Positions 24,101 to 39,100 of a stretch of 64,000 nt of DNA are shown in pieces. Where the stretch lies: NCBI GenBank assembly GCA_964019135.1, contig OZ025255.1, positions 19,879,708-19,943,707 on the forward strand, read 5' to 3'. A program made the position numbers and the translations under genes. The stretch comes from Arenicola marina (taxonomy: Eukaryota; Annelida; Polychaeta; Arenicolidae). The stretch's first letter is position 1. Every line of letters begins with the position of its first letter. The notes beneath the pieces were generated by a model. The model did not search any database and was not told the DNA's origin. It worked only from the letters and a program-made list of their open reading frames with translations.

Positions 24101-27100
24101 CATGCCTATTGCCCGAGCCATTCAGCAGAAGATATGCGGCAGGATAATGTTTCCATTTGGTTACCGAACTCCCCATGCCTATTGCCCGAGCCATTCAGCA
24201 GAAGATATGTGGCAGGATAATGTTTCCATTTGGTTACCGAACTCCCCATGCCTATTGCCCGAACCATTCAGCAGAAGATATGCGGCAGGCTAATGTTTCC
24301 ATTTGGTTACCGAACTCCCTATGCCTATTGCCCGAGCCATTCAGCAGAAGATATGTGGCAGGATAATGTTTCCATTTGGTTACCGAACTCCCCATGCCTA
24401 TTGCCCGAGCCATTCAGCAGAAGATATGTGGCAGAATAATGTTTCCATTTGGTTACCGAACTTCCCATGCCTAGTGCCCGAGCCATTCAGCAGAAGATAT
24501 GCGGCAGGATAATGTTTCCATTTGGTTACCGAACTCCCCGTGCCTATTGCCCGAGCCATTCAGCAGAAGATATGCGGCAGGATAATGTTTCCATTTGGTT
24601 ACCGAACTCCCCATGCCTATTGCCCGAGCCATTCAGCAGAAGATATGTGGCAGGATAATGTTTCCATTTGGTTACCGAACTCCCTATGCCTATTGCCCGA
24701 GCCATTCAGCAGAAGATATGCGGCAGGATAATGTTTCCATTCGGTTACCGAACTCCCAATGCCTATTGCCCGAGCCATTCAGCAGAAGATATGCGGCAGG
24801 ATAATGTTTCCATTCGGTTACCGAACTCCCAATGCCTATTGCCCGAGCCATTCAGCAGAAGATATGCGGCAGGATAATGTTTCCATTTGGTTACCGAACT
24901 CCCCATGCCTATTGCCCGAGCCATTCAGCAGAAGATATGCGGCAGGATAATGTTTCCATTTGGTTACCGAACTCCCCATGCCTATTGCCCGAGCCATTCA
25001 GCAGAAGATATGTGGCAGGATAATGTTTCCATTTGGTTACCAAACTCCCCATGCCTATTGCCCGAGCCATTCAGCAGAAGATATGCGGCAGGATAATGTT
25101 TCCATTTGGTTACCGAACTCCCCATGCCTATTGCCCGAGCCATTCAGCAGAAGATATGCGGCAGGATAATGTTTCCATTTGGTTACCGAACTCCCCATGC
25201 CTATTGCCCGAGCCATTCAGCAGAAGATATGCGGCAGGATAATGTTTCCATTCGGTTACCGAACTCCCAATGCCTATTGCCCGAGCCATTCAGCAGAAGA
25301 TATGCGGCAGGATAATGTTTCCATTTGGTTACCGAACTCCCCATGCCTATTGCCCGAGCCATTCAGCAGAAGATATGCGGCAGGATAATGTTTCCATTTG
25401 GTTACCGAACTCCCCATGCCTATTGCCCGAGCCATTCAGCAGAAGATATGTGGCAGGATAATGTTTCCATTTGGTTACCGAACTCCCCATGCCTATTGCC
25501 CGAGCCATTCAGCAGAAGATATGCGGCAGGATAATGTTTCCATTCGGTTACCGAACTCCCAATGCCTATTGCCCGAGCCATTCAGCAGAAGATATGCGGC
25601 AGGATAATGTTTCCATTTGGTTACCGAACTCCCCATGCCTATTGCCCGAGCCATTCAGCAGAAGATATGCGGCAGGATAATGTTTCCATTTGGTTACCGA
25701 ACTCCCCATGCCTATTGCCCGAGCCATTCAGCAGAAGATATGTGGCAGGATAATGTTTCCATTTGGTTACCGAACTCCCCATGCCTATTGCCCGAGCCAT
25801 TCAGCAGAAGATATGCGGCAGGATAATGTTTCCATTTGGTTACCGAACTCCCCATGCCTATTGCCCGAGCCATTCAGCAGAAGATATGCGGCAGGATAAT
25901 GTTTCCATTTGGCTACCGAACTCCCCATGCCTATTGCCCGAGCCATTCAGCAGAAGATATGCGGCAGGACAATGTTTCCATTCGGTTACCGAACTCCCAA
26001 TGCCTATTGCCCGAGCCATTCAGCAGAAGATATGCGGCAGGATAATGTTTCCATTTGGCTACCAAACTCCCCATGCCTATTGCCCGAGCCATTCAGCAGA
26101 AGATATGCGGCAGGATAATGTTTCCATTCGGTTACCGAACTCCCAATGCCTATTGCCCGAGCCATTCAGCAGAAGATATGCGGCAGGATAATGTTTCCAT
26201 TTGGTTACCGAACTCCCCATGCCTATTGCCCGAGCCATTCAGCAGAAGATATGCGGCAGGATAATGTTTCCATTTGGTTACCGAACTCCCCATGCCTATT
26301 GCCCGAACCTTTCAGCAGAAGATATGCGGCAGGATAATGTTTCCATTTGGTTACCGAACTCCCTATGCCTATTGCCCGAGCCATTCAGCAGAAGATATGC
26401 GGCAGGATAATGTTTCCATTTGGTTACCGAACTCCCCATGCCTATTGCCCGAGCCATTCAGCAGAAGATATGCAGCAGGATAATGTTTCCATTTGATTAC
26501 CGAACTCCCCATGCCTATTGCCCGAGCCATTCAGCAGAAGATATGCGGCAAGATAATGTTACCATTTGGTTACCGAACTCCCCATGCCTATTGCCCGAGC
26601 CACTCAGCAGAAGATATGCGGCAGGATAATGTTTCCATTTGGTTACCGAACTCCCCATGCCTATTGCCCGAACCATTCAGCAGAAGATATGCGGCAGGCT
26701 AATGTTTCCATTTGGTTACCGAACTCCCTATGCCTATTGCCCGAGCCATTCAGCAGAAGATATGTGGCAGGATAATGTTTCCATTTGGTTACCGAACTCC
26801 CCATGCCTATTGCCCGAGCCATTCAGCAGAAGATATGTGGCAGGATAATGTTTCCATTTGGTTACCGAACTTCCCATGCCTAGTGCCCGAGCCATTCAGC
26901 AGAAGATATGCGGCAGGATAATGTTTCCATTTGGTTACCGAACTCCCCGTGCCTATTGCCCGAGCCATTCAGCAGAAGATATGCGGCAGGATAATGTTTC
27001 CATTTGGTTACCGAACTCCCCATGCCTATTGCCCGAGCCATTCAGCAGAAGATATGTGGCAGGATAATGTTTCCATTTGGTTACCGAACTCCCTATGCCT

Positions 27101-30100
27101 ATTGCCCGAGCCATTCAGCAGAAGATATGCGGCAGGATAATGTTTCCATTCGGTTACCGAACTCCCAATGCCTATTGCCCGAGCCATTCAGCAGAAGATA
27201 TGCGGCAGGATAATGTTTCCATTCGGTTACCGAACTCCCAATGCCTATTGCCCGAGCCATTCAGCAGAAGATATGCGGCAGGATAATGTTTCCATTTGGT
27301 TACCGAACTCCCCATGCCTATTGCCCGAGCCATTCAGCAGAAGATATGCGGCAGGATAATGTTTCCATTTGGTTACCGAACTCCCCATGCCTATTGCCCG
27401 AGCCATTCAGCAGAAGATATGTGGCAGGATAATGTTTCCATTTGGTTACCGAACTCCCCATGCCTATTGCCCGAGCCATTCAGCAGAAGATATGCGGCAG
27501 GATAATGTTTCCATTTGGTTACCGAACTCCCCATGCCTATTGCCCGAGCCATTCAGCAGAAGATATGCGGCAGGATAATGTTTCCATTTGGTTACCGAAC
27601 TCCCCATGCCTATTGCCCGAGCCATTCAGCAGAAGATATGCGGCAGGATAATGTTTCCATTCGGTTACCGAACTCCCAATGCCTATTGCCCGAGCCATTC
27701 AGCAGAAGATATGCGGCAGGATAATGTTTCCATTTGGTTACCGAACTCCCCATGCCTATTGCCCGAGCCATTCAGCAGAAGATATGCGGCAGGATAATGT
27801 TTCCATTTGGTTACCGAACTCCCCATGCCTATTGCCCGAGCCATTCAGCAGAAGATATGTGGCAGGATAATGTTTCCATTTGGTTACCGAACTCCCCATG
27901 CCTATTGCCCGAGCCATTCAGCAGAAGATATGCGGCAGGATAATGTTGCCATTCGGTTACCGAACTCCCAATGCCTATTGCCCGAGCCATTCAGCAGAAG
28001 ATATGCGGCAGGATAATGTTTCCATTTGGTTACCGAACTCCCCATGCCTATTGCCCGAGCCATTCAGCAGAAGATATGCGGCAGGATAATGTTTCCATTT
28101 GGTTACCGAACTCCCCATGCCTATTGCCCGAGCCATTCAGCAGAAGATATGTGGCAGGATAATGTTTCCATTTGGTTACCGAACTCCCCATGCCTATTGC
28201 CCGAGCCATTCAGCAGAAGATATGCGGCAGGATAATGTTTCCATTTGGTTACCGAACTCCCCATGCCTATTGCCCGAGCCATTCAGCAGAAGATATGCGG
28301 CAGGATAATGTTTCCATTTGGTTACCGAACTCCCCATGCCTATTGCCCGAGCCATTCAGCAGAAGATATGCGGCAGGATAATGTTTCCATTCGGTTACCG
28401 AACTCCCAATGCCTATTGCCCGAGCCATTCAGCAGAAGATATGCGGCAGGATAATGTTTCCATTTGGCTACCAAACTCCCCATGCCTATTGCCCGAGCCA
28501 TTCAGCAGAAGATATGCGGCAGGATAATGTTTCCATTCGGTTACCGAACTCCCAATGCCTATTGCCCGAGCCATTCAGCAGAAGATATGCGGCAGGATAA
28601 TGTTTCCATTTGGTTACCGAACTCCCCATGCCTATTGCCCGAGCCATTCAGCAGAAGATATGCGGCAGGATAACGTTTCCATTCGGTTACCGAACTCCCC
28701 ATGCCTATTGCCCGAACCATTCAGCAGAAGATATGCGGCAGGATAATGTTTCCATTTGGTTACCGAACTCCCTATGCCTATTGCCCGAGCCATTCAGCAG
28801 AAGATATGCGGCAGGATAATGTTTCCATTTGGTTACCGAACTCCCAATGCCTATTGCCCGAGCCATTCAGCAGAAGATATGCGGCAGGATAATGTTTCCA
28901 TTTGGTTACCGAACTCCCCATGCCTATTGCCCGAGCCACTCAGCAGAAGATATACGGCAGGATAATGTTTCCATTTGGTTACCGAACTCCCTATGCCTAT
29001 TGCCCGAGCTATTCAGCAGAAGATATGCGGCAGGATAAAGTTTCCACTTGGTAACCGAACTCCCCATGCCTATTGCCCGAGCCATTCAGCAGAAGATATG
29101 CGGCAGGATAATGTTTCCATTTGGTTACCGAACTCCCCATGCCTATTGCCCGAGCCATTCAGCAGAAGATATGCGGCAGGATAATGTTTCCATTCGGTTA
29201 CCGAACTCCCCATGCCTATTGCCCGAGCCATTCAGCAGAAGATATGCGGCAGGATAATGTTTCCATTTGGTTACCGAACTCCCCATGCCTATTGCCCGAG
29301 CCATTCAGCAGAAGATATGCGGCAGGATAATGTTTCCATTTGGTTACCGAACTCCGCATGCCTATTGCCCGAGCCATTCAGCAGAAGATATGCGGCAGGA
29401 TAATGTTTCCATTTGGTTACCGAACTCCCCATGCCTATTGCCCGAGCCATTCAGTAGAAGATATGCGGCAGGATAATGTTTCCATTTGGTTACCGAACTC
29501 CCCATGCCTATTGCCCGAGCCATTCAGCAGAAGATATGCGGCAGGATAATGTTTCCATTTGGTTACCGAACTCCCCATGCCTATTGCCCGAGCCATTCAG
29601 CAGAAGATATGTGGCAGGATAATGTTTCCATTTGGTTACCGAACTCCCCATGCCTATTGCCCGAGCCATTCAGCAGAAGATATGCGGCAGGATAATGTTT
29701 CCATTTGGTTACCGAACTCCCCATGCCTATTGCCCGAGCCATTCAGCAGAAGATATGCGGCAGGATAATGTTTCCATTTGGTTACCGAACTCCCCATGCC
29801 TATTGCCCGAGCCATTCAGCAGAAGATATGCGGCAGGATAATGTTTCCATTCGGTTACCGAACTCCCAATGCCTATTGCCCGAGCCATTCAGCAGAAGAT
29901 ATGCGGCAGGATAATGTTTCCATTTGGTTACCGAACTCCCCATGCCTATTGCCCGAGCCATTCAGCAGAAGATATGCGGCAGGATAATGTTTCCATTTGG
30001 TTACCGAACTCCCCATGCCTATTGCCCGAGCCATTCAGCAGAAGATATGTGGCAGGATAATGTTTCCATTTGGTTACCGAACTCCCCATGCCTATTGCCC

Positions 30101-33100
30101 GAGCCATTCAGCAGAAGATATGCGGCAGGATAATGTTGCCATTCGGTTACCGAACTCCCAATGCCTATTGCCCGAGCCATTCAGCAGAAGATATGCGGCA
30201 GGATAATGTTTCCATTTGGTTACCGAACTCCCCATGCCTATTGCCCGAGCCATTCAGCAGAAGATATGCGGCAGGATAATGTTTCCATTTGGTTACCGAA
30301 CTCCCCATGCCTATTGCCCGAGCCATTCAGCAGAAGATATGCGGCAGGATAATGTTTCCATTTGGCTACCAAACTCCCCATGCCTATTGCCCGAGCCATT
30401 CAGCAGAAGATATGCGGCAGGATAATGTTTCCATTCGGTTACCGAACTCCCAATGCCTATTGCCCGAGCCATTCAGCAGAAGATATGCGGCAGGATAATG
30501 TTTCCATTTGGTTACCGAACTCCCCATGCCTATTGCCCGAGCCATTCAGCAGAAGATATGCGGCAGGATAATGTTTCCATTCGGTTACCGAACTCCCCAT
30601 GCCTATTGCCCGAACCATTCAGCAGAAGATATGCGGCAGGATAATGTTTCCATTTGGTTACCGAACTCCCTATGCCTATTGCCCGAGCCATTCAGCAGAA
30701 GATATGCGGCAGGATAATGTTTCCATTTGGTTACCGAACTCCGCATGCCTATTGCCCGAGCCATTCAGCAGAAGATATGCGGCAGGATAATGTTTCCATT
30801 TGGTTACCGAACTCCCCATGCCTATTGCCCGAGCCACTCAGCAGAAGATATACGGCAGGATAATGTTTCCATTTGGTTACCGAACTCCCTATGCCTATTG
30901 CCCGAGCCATTCAGCAGAAGATATGCGGCAGGATAAAGTTTCCACTTGGTAACCGAACTCCCCATGCCTATTGCCCGAGCCATTCAGCAGAAGATATGCG
31001 GCAGGATAATGTTTCCATTTGGTTACCGAACTCCCCATGCCTATTGCCCGAGCCATTCAGCAGAAGATATGCGGCAGGATAATGTTTCCATTCGGTTACC
31101 GAACTCCCCATGCCTATTGCCCGAGCCATTCAGCAGAAGATATGCGGCAGGATAATGTTTCCATTTGGTTACCGAACTCCCCATGCCTATTGCCCGAGCC
31201 ATTCAGCAGAAGATATGCGGCAGGATAATGTTTCCATTTGGTTACCGAACTCCGCATGCCTATTGCCCGAGCCATTCAGCAGAAGATATGCGGCAGGATA
31301 ATGTTTCCATTTGGTTACCGAACTCCCCATGCCTATTGCCCGAGCCATTCAGTAGAAGATATGCGGCAGGATAATGTTTCCATTTGGTTACCGAACTCCC
31401 CATGCCTATTGCCCGAGCCATTCAGCAGAAGATATGCGGCAGGATAATGTTTCCATTTGGTTACCGAACTCCCCATGCCTATTGCCCGAGCCATTCAGCA
31501 GAAGATATGCGGCAGGATAATGTTTCCATTTGGTTACCGAACTCCGCATGCCTATTGCCCGAGCCATTCAGCAGAAGATATGCGGCAGGATAATGTTTCC
31601 ATTTGATTACCGAACTCCCCATGCCTATTGCCCGAGCCGTTCAGCAGAAGATATGCAGCAGGATAATGTTTCCATTTGGTTACCGAACTCCCCATGCCTA
31701 TTGCCCGAGCCATTCAGCAGAAGATATGCGGCAAGATAATGTTACCATTTGGTTACCGAACTCCCCATGCCTATTGCCCGAGCCACTCAGCAGAAGATAT
31801 GCGGCAGGATAATGTTTCCATTTGGTTACCGAACTCCCCATGCCTATTGCCCGAACCATTCAGCAGAAGATATGCGGCAGGCTAATGTTTCCATTCGGTT
31901 ACCGAACTCCCAATGCCTATTGCCCGAGCCATTCAGCAGAAGATATGCGGCAGGATAATGTTTCCATTCGGTTACCGAACTCCCAATGCCTATTGCCCGA
32001 GCCATTCAGCAGAAGATATGCGGCAGGATAATGTTTCCATTTGGTTACCGAACTCCCCATGCCTATTGCCCGAGCCATTCAGCAGAAGATATGCGGCAGG
32101 ATAATGTTTCCATTTGGTTACCGAACTCCCCATGCCTATTGCCCGAGCCATTCAGCAGAAGATATGTGGCAGGATAATGTTTCCATTTGGTTACCGAACT
32201 CCCCATGCCTATTGCCCGAGCCATTCAGCAGAAGATATGCGGCAGGATAATGTTTCCATTTGGTTACCGAACTCCCCATGCCTATTGCCCGAGCCATTCA
32301 GCAGAAGATATGCGGCAGGATAATGTTTCCATTTGGTTACCGAACTCCCCATGCCTATTGCCCGAGCCATTCAGCAGAAGATATGCGGCAGGATAATGTT
32401 TCCATTCGGTTACCGAACTCCCAATGCCTATTGCCCGAGCCATTCAGCAGAAGATATGCGGCAGGATAATGTTTCCATTTGGTTACCGAACTCCCCATGC
32501 CTATTGCCCGAGCCATTCAGCAGTAGATATGCGGCAGGATAATGTTTCCATTTGGTTACCGAACTCCCCATGCCTATTGCCCGAGCCATTCAGCAGAAGA
32601 TATGTGGCAGGATAATGTTTCCATTTGGTTACCGAACTCCCCATGCCTATTGCCCGAACCATTCAGCAGAAGATATGCGGCAGGCTAATGTTTCCATTTG
32701 GTTACCGAACTCCCTATGCCTATTGCCCGAGCCATTCAGCAGAAGATATGTGGCAGGATAATGTTTCCATTTGGTTACCGAACTCCCCATGCCTATTGCC
32801 CGAGCCATTCAGCAGAAGATATGTGGCAGGATAATGTTTCCATTTGGTTACCGAACTTCCCATGCCTAGTGCCCGAGCCATTCAGCAGAAGATATGCGGC
32901 AGGATAATGTTTCCATTTGGTTACCGAACTCCCCGTGCCTATTGCCCGAGCCATTCAGCAGAAGATATGCGGCAGGATAATGTTTCCATTTGGTTACCGA
33001 ACTCCCCATGCCTATTGCCCGAGCCATTCAGCAGAAGATATGTGGCAGGATAATGTTTCCATTTGGTTACCGAACTCCCTATGCCTATTGCCCGAGCCAT

Positions 33101-36100
33101 TCAGCAGAAGATATGCGGCAGGATAATGTTTCCATTCGGTTACCGAACTCCCAATGCCTATTGCCCGAGCCATTCAGCAGAAGATATGCGGCAGGATAAT
33201 GTTTCCATTCGGTTACCGAACTCCCAATGCCTATTGCCCGAGCCATTCAGCAGAAGATATGCGCCAGGAAAATGTTTCCATTTGGTTACCGAACTCCCCA
33301 TGCCTATTGCCCGAGCCATTCAGCAGAAGATATGCGGCAGGATAATGTTTCCATTTGGTTACCGAACTCCCCATGCCTATTGCCCGAGCCATTCAGCAGA
33401 AGATATGTGGCAGGATAATGTTTCCATTTGGTTACCGAACTCCCCATGCCTATTGCCCGAGCCATTCAGCAGAAGATATGCGGCAGGATAATGTTTCCAT
33501 TTGGTTACCGAACTCCCCATGCCTATTGCCCGAGCCATTCAGCAGAAGATATGCGGCAGGATAATGTTTCCATTTGGTTACCGAACTCCCCATGCCTATT
33601 GCCCGAGCCATTCAGCAGAAGATATGCGGCAGGATAATGTTTCCATTCGGTTACCGAACTCCCAATGCCTATTGCCCGAGCCATTCAGCAGAAGATATGC
33701 GGCAGGATAATGTTTCCATTTGGTTACCGAACTCCCCATGCCTATTGCCCGAGCCATTCAGCAGAAGATATGCGGCAGGATAATGTTTCCATTTGGTTAC
33801 CGAACTCCCAATGCCTATTGCCCGAGCCATTCTGCAGAAGATATGTGGCAGGATAATGTTTCCATTTGGTTACCGAACTCCCCATGCCTATTGCCCGAGC
33901 CATTCAGCAGAAGATATGCGGCAGGATAATGTTTCCATTCGGTTACCGAACTCCCAATGCCTATTGCCCGAGCCATTCAGCAGAAGATATGCGGCAGGAT
34001 AATGTTTCCATTTGGTTACCGAACTCCCCATGCCTATTGCCCGAGCCATTCAGCAGAAGATATGCGGCAGGATAATGTTTCCATTTGGTTACCGAACTCC
34101 CCATGCCTATTGCCCGAGCCATTCAGCAGAAGATATGTGGCAGGATAATGTTTCCATTTGGTTACCGAACTCCCCATGCCTATTGCCCGAGCCATTCAGC
34201 AGAAGATATGCGGCAGGATAATGTTTCCATTTGGTTACCGAACTCCCCATGCCTATTGCCCGAGCCATTCAGCAGAAGATATGCGGCAGGATAATGTTTC
34301 CATTTGGTTACCGAACTCCCCATGCCTATTGCCCGAGCCATTCAGCAGAAGATATGCGGCAGGATAATGTTTCCATTCGGTTACCGAACTCCCAATGCCT
34401 ATTGCCCGAGCCATTCAGCAGAAGATATGCGGCAGGATAATGTTTCCATTTGGCTACCAAACTCCCCATGCCTATTGCCCGAGCCATTCAGCAGAAGATA
34501 TGCGGCAGGATAATGTTTCCATTCGGTTACCGAACTCCCAATGCCTATTGCCCGAGCCATTCAGCAGAAGATATGCGGCAGGATAATGTTTCCATTTGGT
34601 TACCGAACTCCCCATGCCTATTGCCCGAGCCATTCAGCAGAAGATATGCGGCAGGATAATGTTTCCATTTGGTTACCGAACTCCCCATGCCTATTGCCCG
34701 AACCATTCAGCAGAAGATATGCGGCAGGATAATGTTTCCATTTGGTTACCGAACTCCCTATGCCTATTGCCCGAGCCATTCAGCAGAAGATATGCGGCAG
34801 GATAATGTTTCCATTTGGTTACCGAACTCCCCATGCCTATTGCCCGAGCCATTCAGCAGAAGATATGCAGCAGGATAATGTTTCCATTTGATTACCGAAC
34901 TCCCCATGCCTATTGCCCGAGCCATTCAGCAGAAGATATGCGGCAAGATAATGTTACCATTTGGTTACCGAACTCCCCATGCCTATTGCCCGAGCCACTC
35001 AGCAGAATATATGCGGCAGGATAATGTTTCCATTTGGTTACCGAACTCCCCATGCCTATTGCCCGAACCATTCAGCAGAAGATATGCGGCAGGCTAATGT
35101 TTCCATTTGGTTACCGAACTCCCTATGCCTATTGCCCGAGCCATTCAGCAGAAGATATGTGGCAGGATAATGTTTCCATTTGGTTACCGAACTCCCCATG
35201 CCTATTGCCCGAGCCATTCAGCAGAAGATATGCGGCAGGATAATGTTTCCATTTGGTTACCGAACTTCCCATGCCTAGTGCCCGAGCCATTCAGCAGAAG
35301 ATATGCGGCAGGATAATGTTTCCATTTGGTTACCGAACTCCCCGTGCCTATTGCCCGAGCCATTCAGCAGAAGATATGCGGCAGGATAATGTTTCCATTT
35401 GGTTACCGAACTCCCCATGCCTATTGCCCGAGCCATTCAGCAGAAGATATGTGGCAGGATAATGTTTCCATTTGGTTACCGAACTCCCTATGCCTATTGC
35501 CCGAGCCATTCAGCAGAAGATATGCGGCAGGATAATGTTTCCATTCGGTTACCGAACTCCCAATGCCTATTGCCCGAGCCATTCAGCAGAAGATATGCGG
35601 CAGGATAATGTTTCCATTCGGTTACCGAACTCCCAATGCCTATTGCCCGAGCCATTCAGCAGAAGATATGCGGCAGGATAATGTTTCCATTTGGTTACCG
35701 AACTCCCCATGCCTATTGCCCGAGCCATTCAGCAGAAGATATGCGGCAGGATAATGTTTCCATTTGGTTACCGAACTCCCCATGCCTATTGCCCGAGCCA
35801 TTCAGCAGAAGATATGCAGCAGGATAATGTTTCCATTTGGTTACCGAACTCCCCATGCCTATTGCCCGAGCCATTCAGCAGAAGATATGCGGCAGGATAA
35901 TGTTTCCATTTGGTTACCGAACTCCCCATGCCTATTGCCCGAGCCATTCAGCAGAAGATATGCGGCAGGATAATGTTTCCATTTGGTTACCGAACTCCCC
36001 ATGCCTATTGCCCGAGCCATTCAGCAGAAGATATGCGGCAGGATAATGTTTCCATTCGGTTACCGAACTCCCAATGCCTATTGCCCGAGCCATTCAGCAG

Positions 36101-39100
36101 AAGATATGCGGCAGGATAATGTTTCCATTTGGTCACCGAACTCCCCATGCCTATTGCCCGAGCCATTCAGCAGAAGATATGCGGCAGGATAATGTTTCCA
36201 TTTGGTTACCGAACTCCCCATGCCTATTGCCCGAGCCATTCAGCAGAAGATATGTGGCAGGATAATGTTTCCATTTGGTTACCGAACTCCCCATGCCTAT
36301 TGCCCGAACCATTCAGCAGAAGATATGCGGCAGGCTAATGTTTCCATTTGGTTACCGAACTCCCTATGCCTATTGCCCGAGCCATTCAGCAGAAGATATG
36401 TGGCAGGATAATGTTTCCATTTGGTTACCGAACTCCCCATGCCTATTGCCCGAGCCATTCAGCAGAAGATATGTGGCAGGATAATGTTTCCATTTGGTTA
36501 CCGAACTTCCCATGCCTAGTGCCCGAGCCATTCAGCAGAAGATATGCGGCAGGATAATGTTTCCATTTGGTTACCGAACTCCCCGTGCCTATTGCCCGAG
36601 CCATTCAGCAGAAGATATGCGGCAGGATAATGTTTCCATTTGGTTACCGAACTCCCCATGCCTATTGCCCGAGCCATTCAGCAGAAGATATGTGGCAGGA
36701 TAATGTTTCCATTTGGTTACCGAACTCCCTATGCCTATTGCCCGAGCCATTCAGCAGAAGATATGCGGCAGGATAATGTTTCCATTCGGTTACCGAACTC
36801 CCAATGCCTATTGCCCGAGCCATTCAGCAGAAGATATGCGGCAGGATAATGTTTCCATTCGGTTACCGAACTCCCAATGCCTATTGCCCGAGCCATTCAG
36901 CAGAAGATATGCGGCAGGATAATGTTTCCATTTGGTTACCGAACTCCCCATGCCTATTGCCCGAGCCATTCAGCAGAAGATATGCGGCAGGATAATGTTT
37001 CCATTTGGTTACCGAACTCCCCATGCCTATTGCCCGAGCCATTCAGCAGAAGATATGTGGCAGGATAATGTTTCCATTTGGTTACCAAACTCCCCATGCC
37101 TATTGCCCGAGCCATTCAGCAGAAGATATGCGGCAGGATAATGTTTCCATTTGGTTACCGAACTCCCCATGCCTATTGCCCGAGCCATTCAGCAGAAGAT
37201 ATGCGGCAGGATAATGTTTCCATTTGGTTACCGAACTCCCCATGCCTATTGCCCGAGCCGTTCAGCAGAAGATATGCGGCAGGATAATGTTTCCATTCGG
37301 TTACCGAACTCCCAATGCCTATTGCCCGAGCCATTCAGCAGAAGATATGCGGCAGGATAATGTTTCCATTTGGTTACCGAACTCCCCATGCCTATTGCCC
37401 GAGCCATTCAGCAGAAGATATGCGGCAGGATAATGTTTCCATTTGGTTACCGAACTCCCCATGCCTATTGCCCGAGCCATTCAGCAGAAGATATGTGGCA
37501 GGATAATGTTTCCATTTGGTTACCGAACTCCCCATGCCTATTGCCCGAGCCATTCAGCAGAAGATATGCGGCAGGATAATGTTTCCATTCGGTTACCGAA
37601 CTCCCAATGCCTATTGCCCGAGCCATTCAGCAGAAGATATGCGGCAGGATAATGTTTCCATTTGGTTACCGAACTCCCCATGCCTATTGCCCGAGCCATT
37701 CAGCAGAAGATATGCGGCAGGATAATGTTTCCATTTGGTTACCGAACTCCCCATGCCTATTGCCCGAGCCATTCAGCAGAAGATATGTGGCAGGATAATG
37801 TTTCCATTTGGTTACCGAACTCCCCATGCCTATTGCCCGAGCCATTCAGCAGAAGATATGCGGCAGGATAATGTTTCCATTTGGTTACCGAACTCCCCAT
37901 GCCTATTGCCCGAGCCATTCAGCAGAAGATATGCGGCAGGATAATGTTTCCATTTGGTTACCGAACTCCCCATGCCTATTGCCCGAGCCATTCAGCAGAA
38001 GATATGCGGCAGGACAATGTTTCCATTCGGTTACCGAACTCCCAATGCCTATTGCCCGAGCCATTCAGCAGAAGATATGCGGCAGGATAATGTTTCCATT
38101 TGGCTACCAAACTCCCCATGCCTATTGCCCGAGCCATTCAGCAGAAGATATGCGGCAGGATAATGTTTCCATTCGGTTACCGAACTCCCAATGCCTATTG
38201 CCCGAGCCATTCAGCAGAAGATATGCGGCAGGATAATGTTTCCATTTGGTTACCGAACTCCCCATGCCTATTGCCCGAGCCATTCAGCAGAAGATATGCG
38301 GCAGGATAATGTTTCCATTTGGTTACCGAACTCCCCATGCTTATTGCCCGAACCTTTCAGCAGAAGATATGCGGCAGGATAATGTTTCCATTTGGTTACC
38401 GAACTCCCTATGCCTATTGCCCGAGCCATTCAGCAGAAGATATGCGGCAGGATAATGTTTCCATTTGGTTACCGAACTCCCCATGCCTATTGCCCGAGCC
38501 ATTCAGCAGAAGATATGCCGCAGGATAATGTTTCCATTTGATTACCGAACTCCCCATGCCTATTGCCCGAGCCATTCAGCAGAAGATATGCGGCAAGATA
38601 ATGTTACCATTTGGTTACCGAACTCCCCATGCCTATTGCCCGAGCCACTCAGCAGAAGATATGCGGCAGGATAATGTTTCCATTTGGTTACCGAACTCCC
38701 CATGCCTATTGCCCGAACCATTCAGCAGAAGATATGCGGCAGGCTAATGTTTCCATTTGGTTACCGAACTCCCTATGCCTATTGCCCGAGCCATTCAGCA
38801 GAAGATATGTGGCAGGATAATGTTTCCATTTGGTTACCGAACTCCCCATGCATATTGCCCGAGCCATTCAGCAGAAGATATGTGGCAGGATAATGTTTCC
38901 ATTTGGTTACCGAACTTCCCATGCCTAGTGCCCGAGCCATTCAGCAGAAGATATGCGGCAGGATAATGTTTCCATTTGGTTACCGAACTCCCCGTGCCTA
39001 TTGCCCGAGCCATTCAGCAGAAGATATGCGGCAGGATAATGTTTCCATTTGGTTACCGAACTCCCCATGCCTATTGCCCGAGCCATTCAGTAGAAGATAT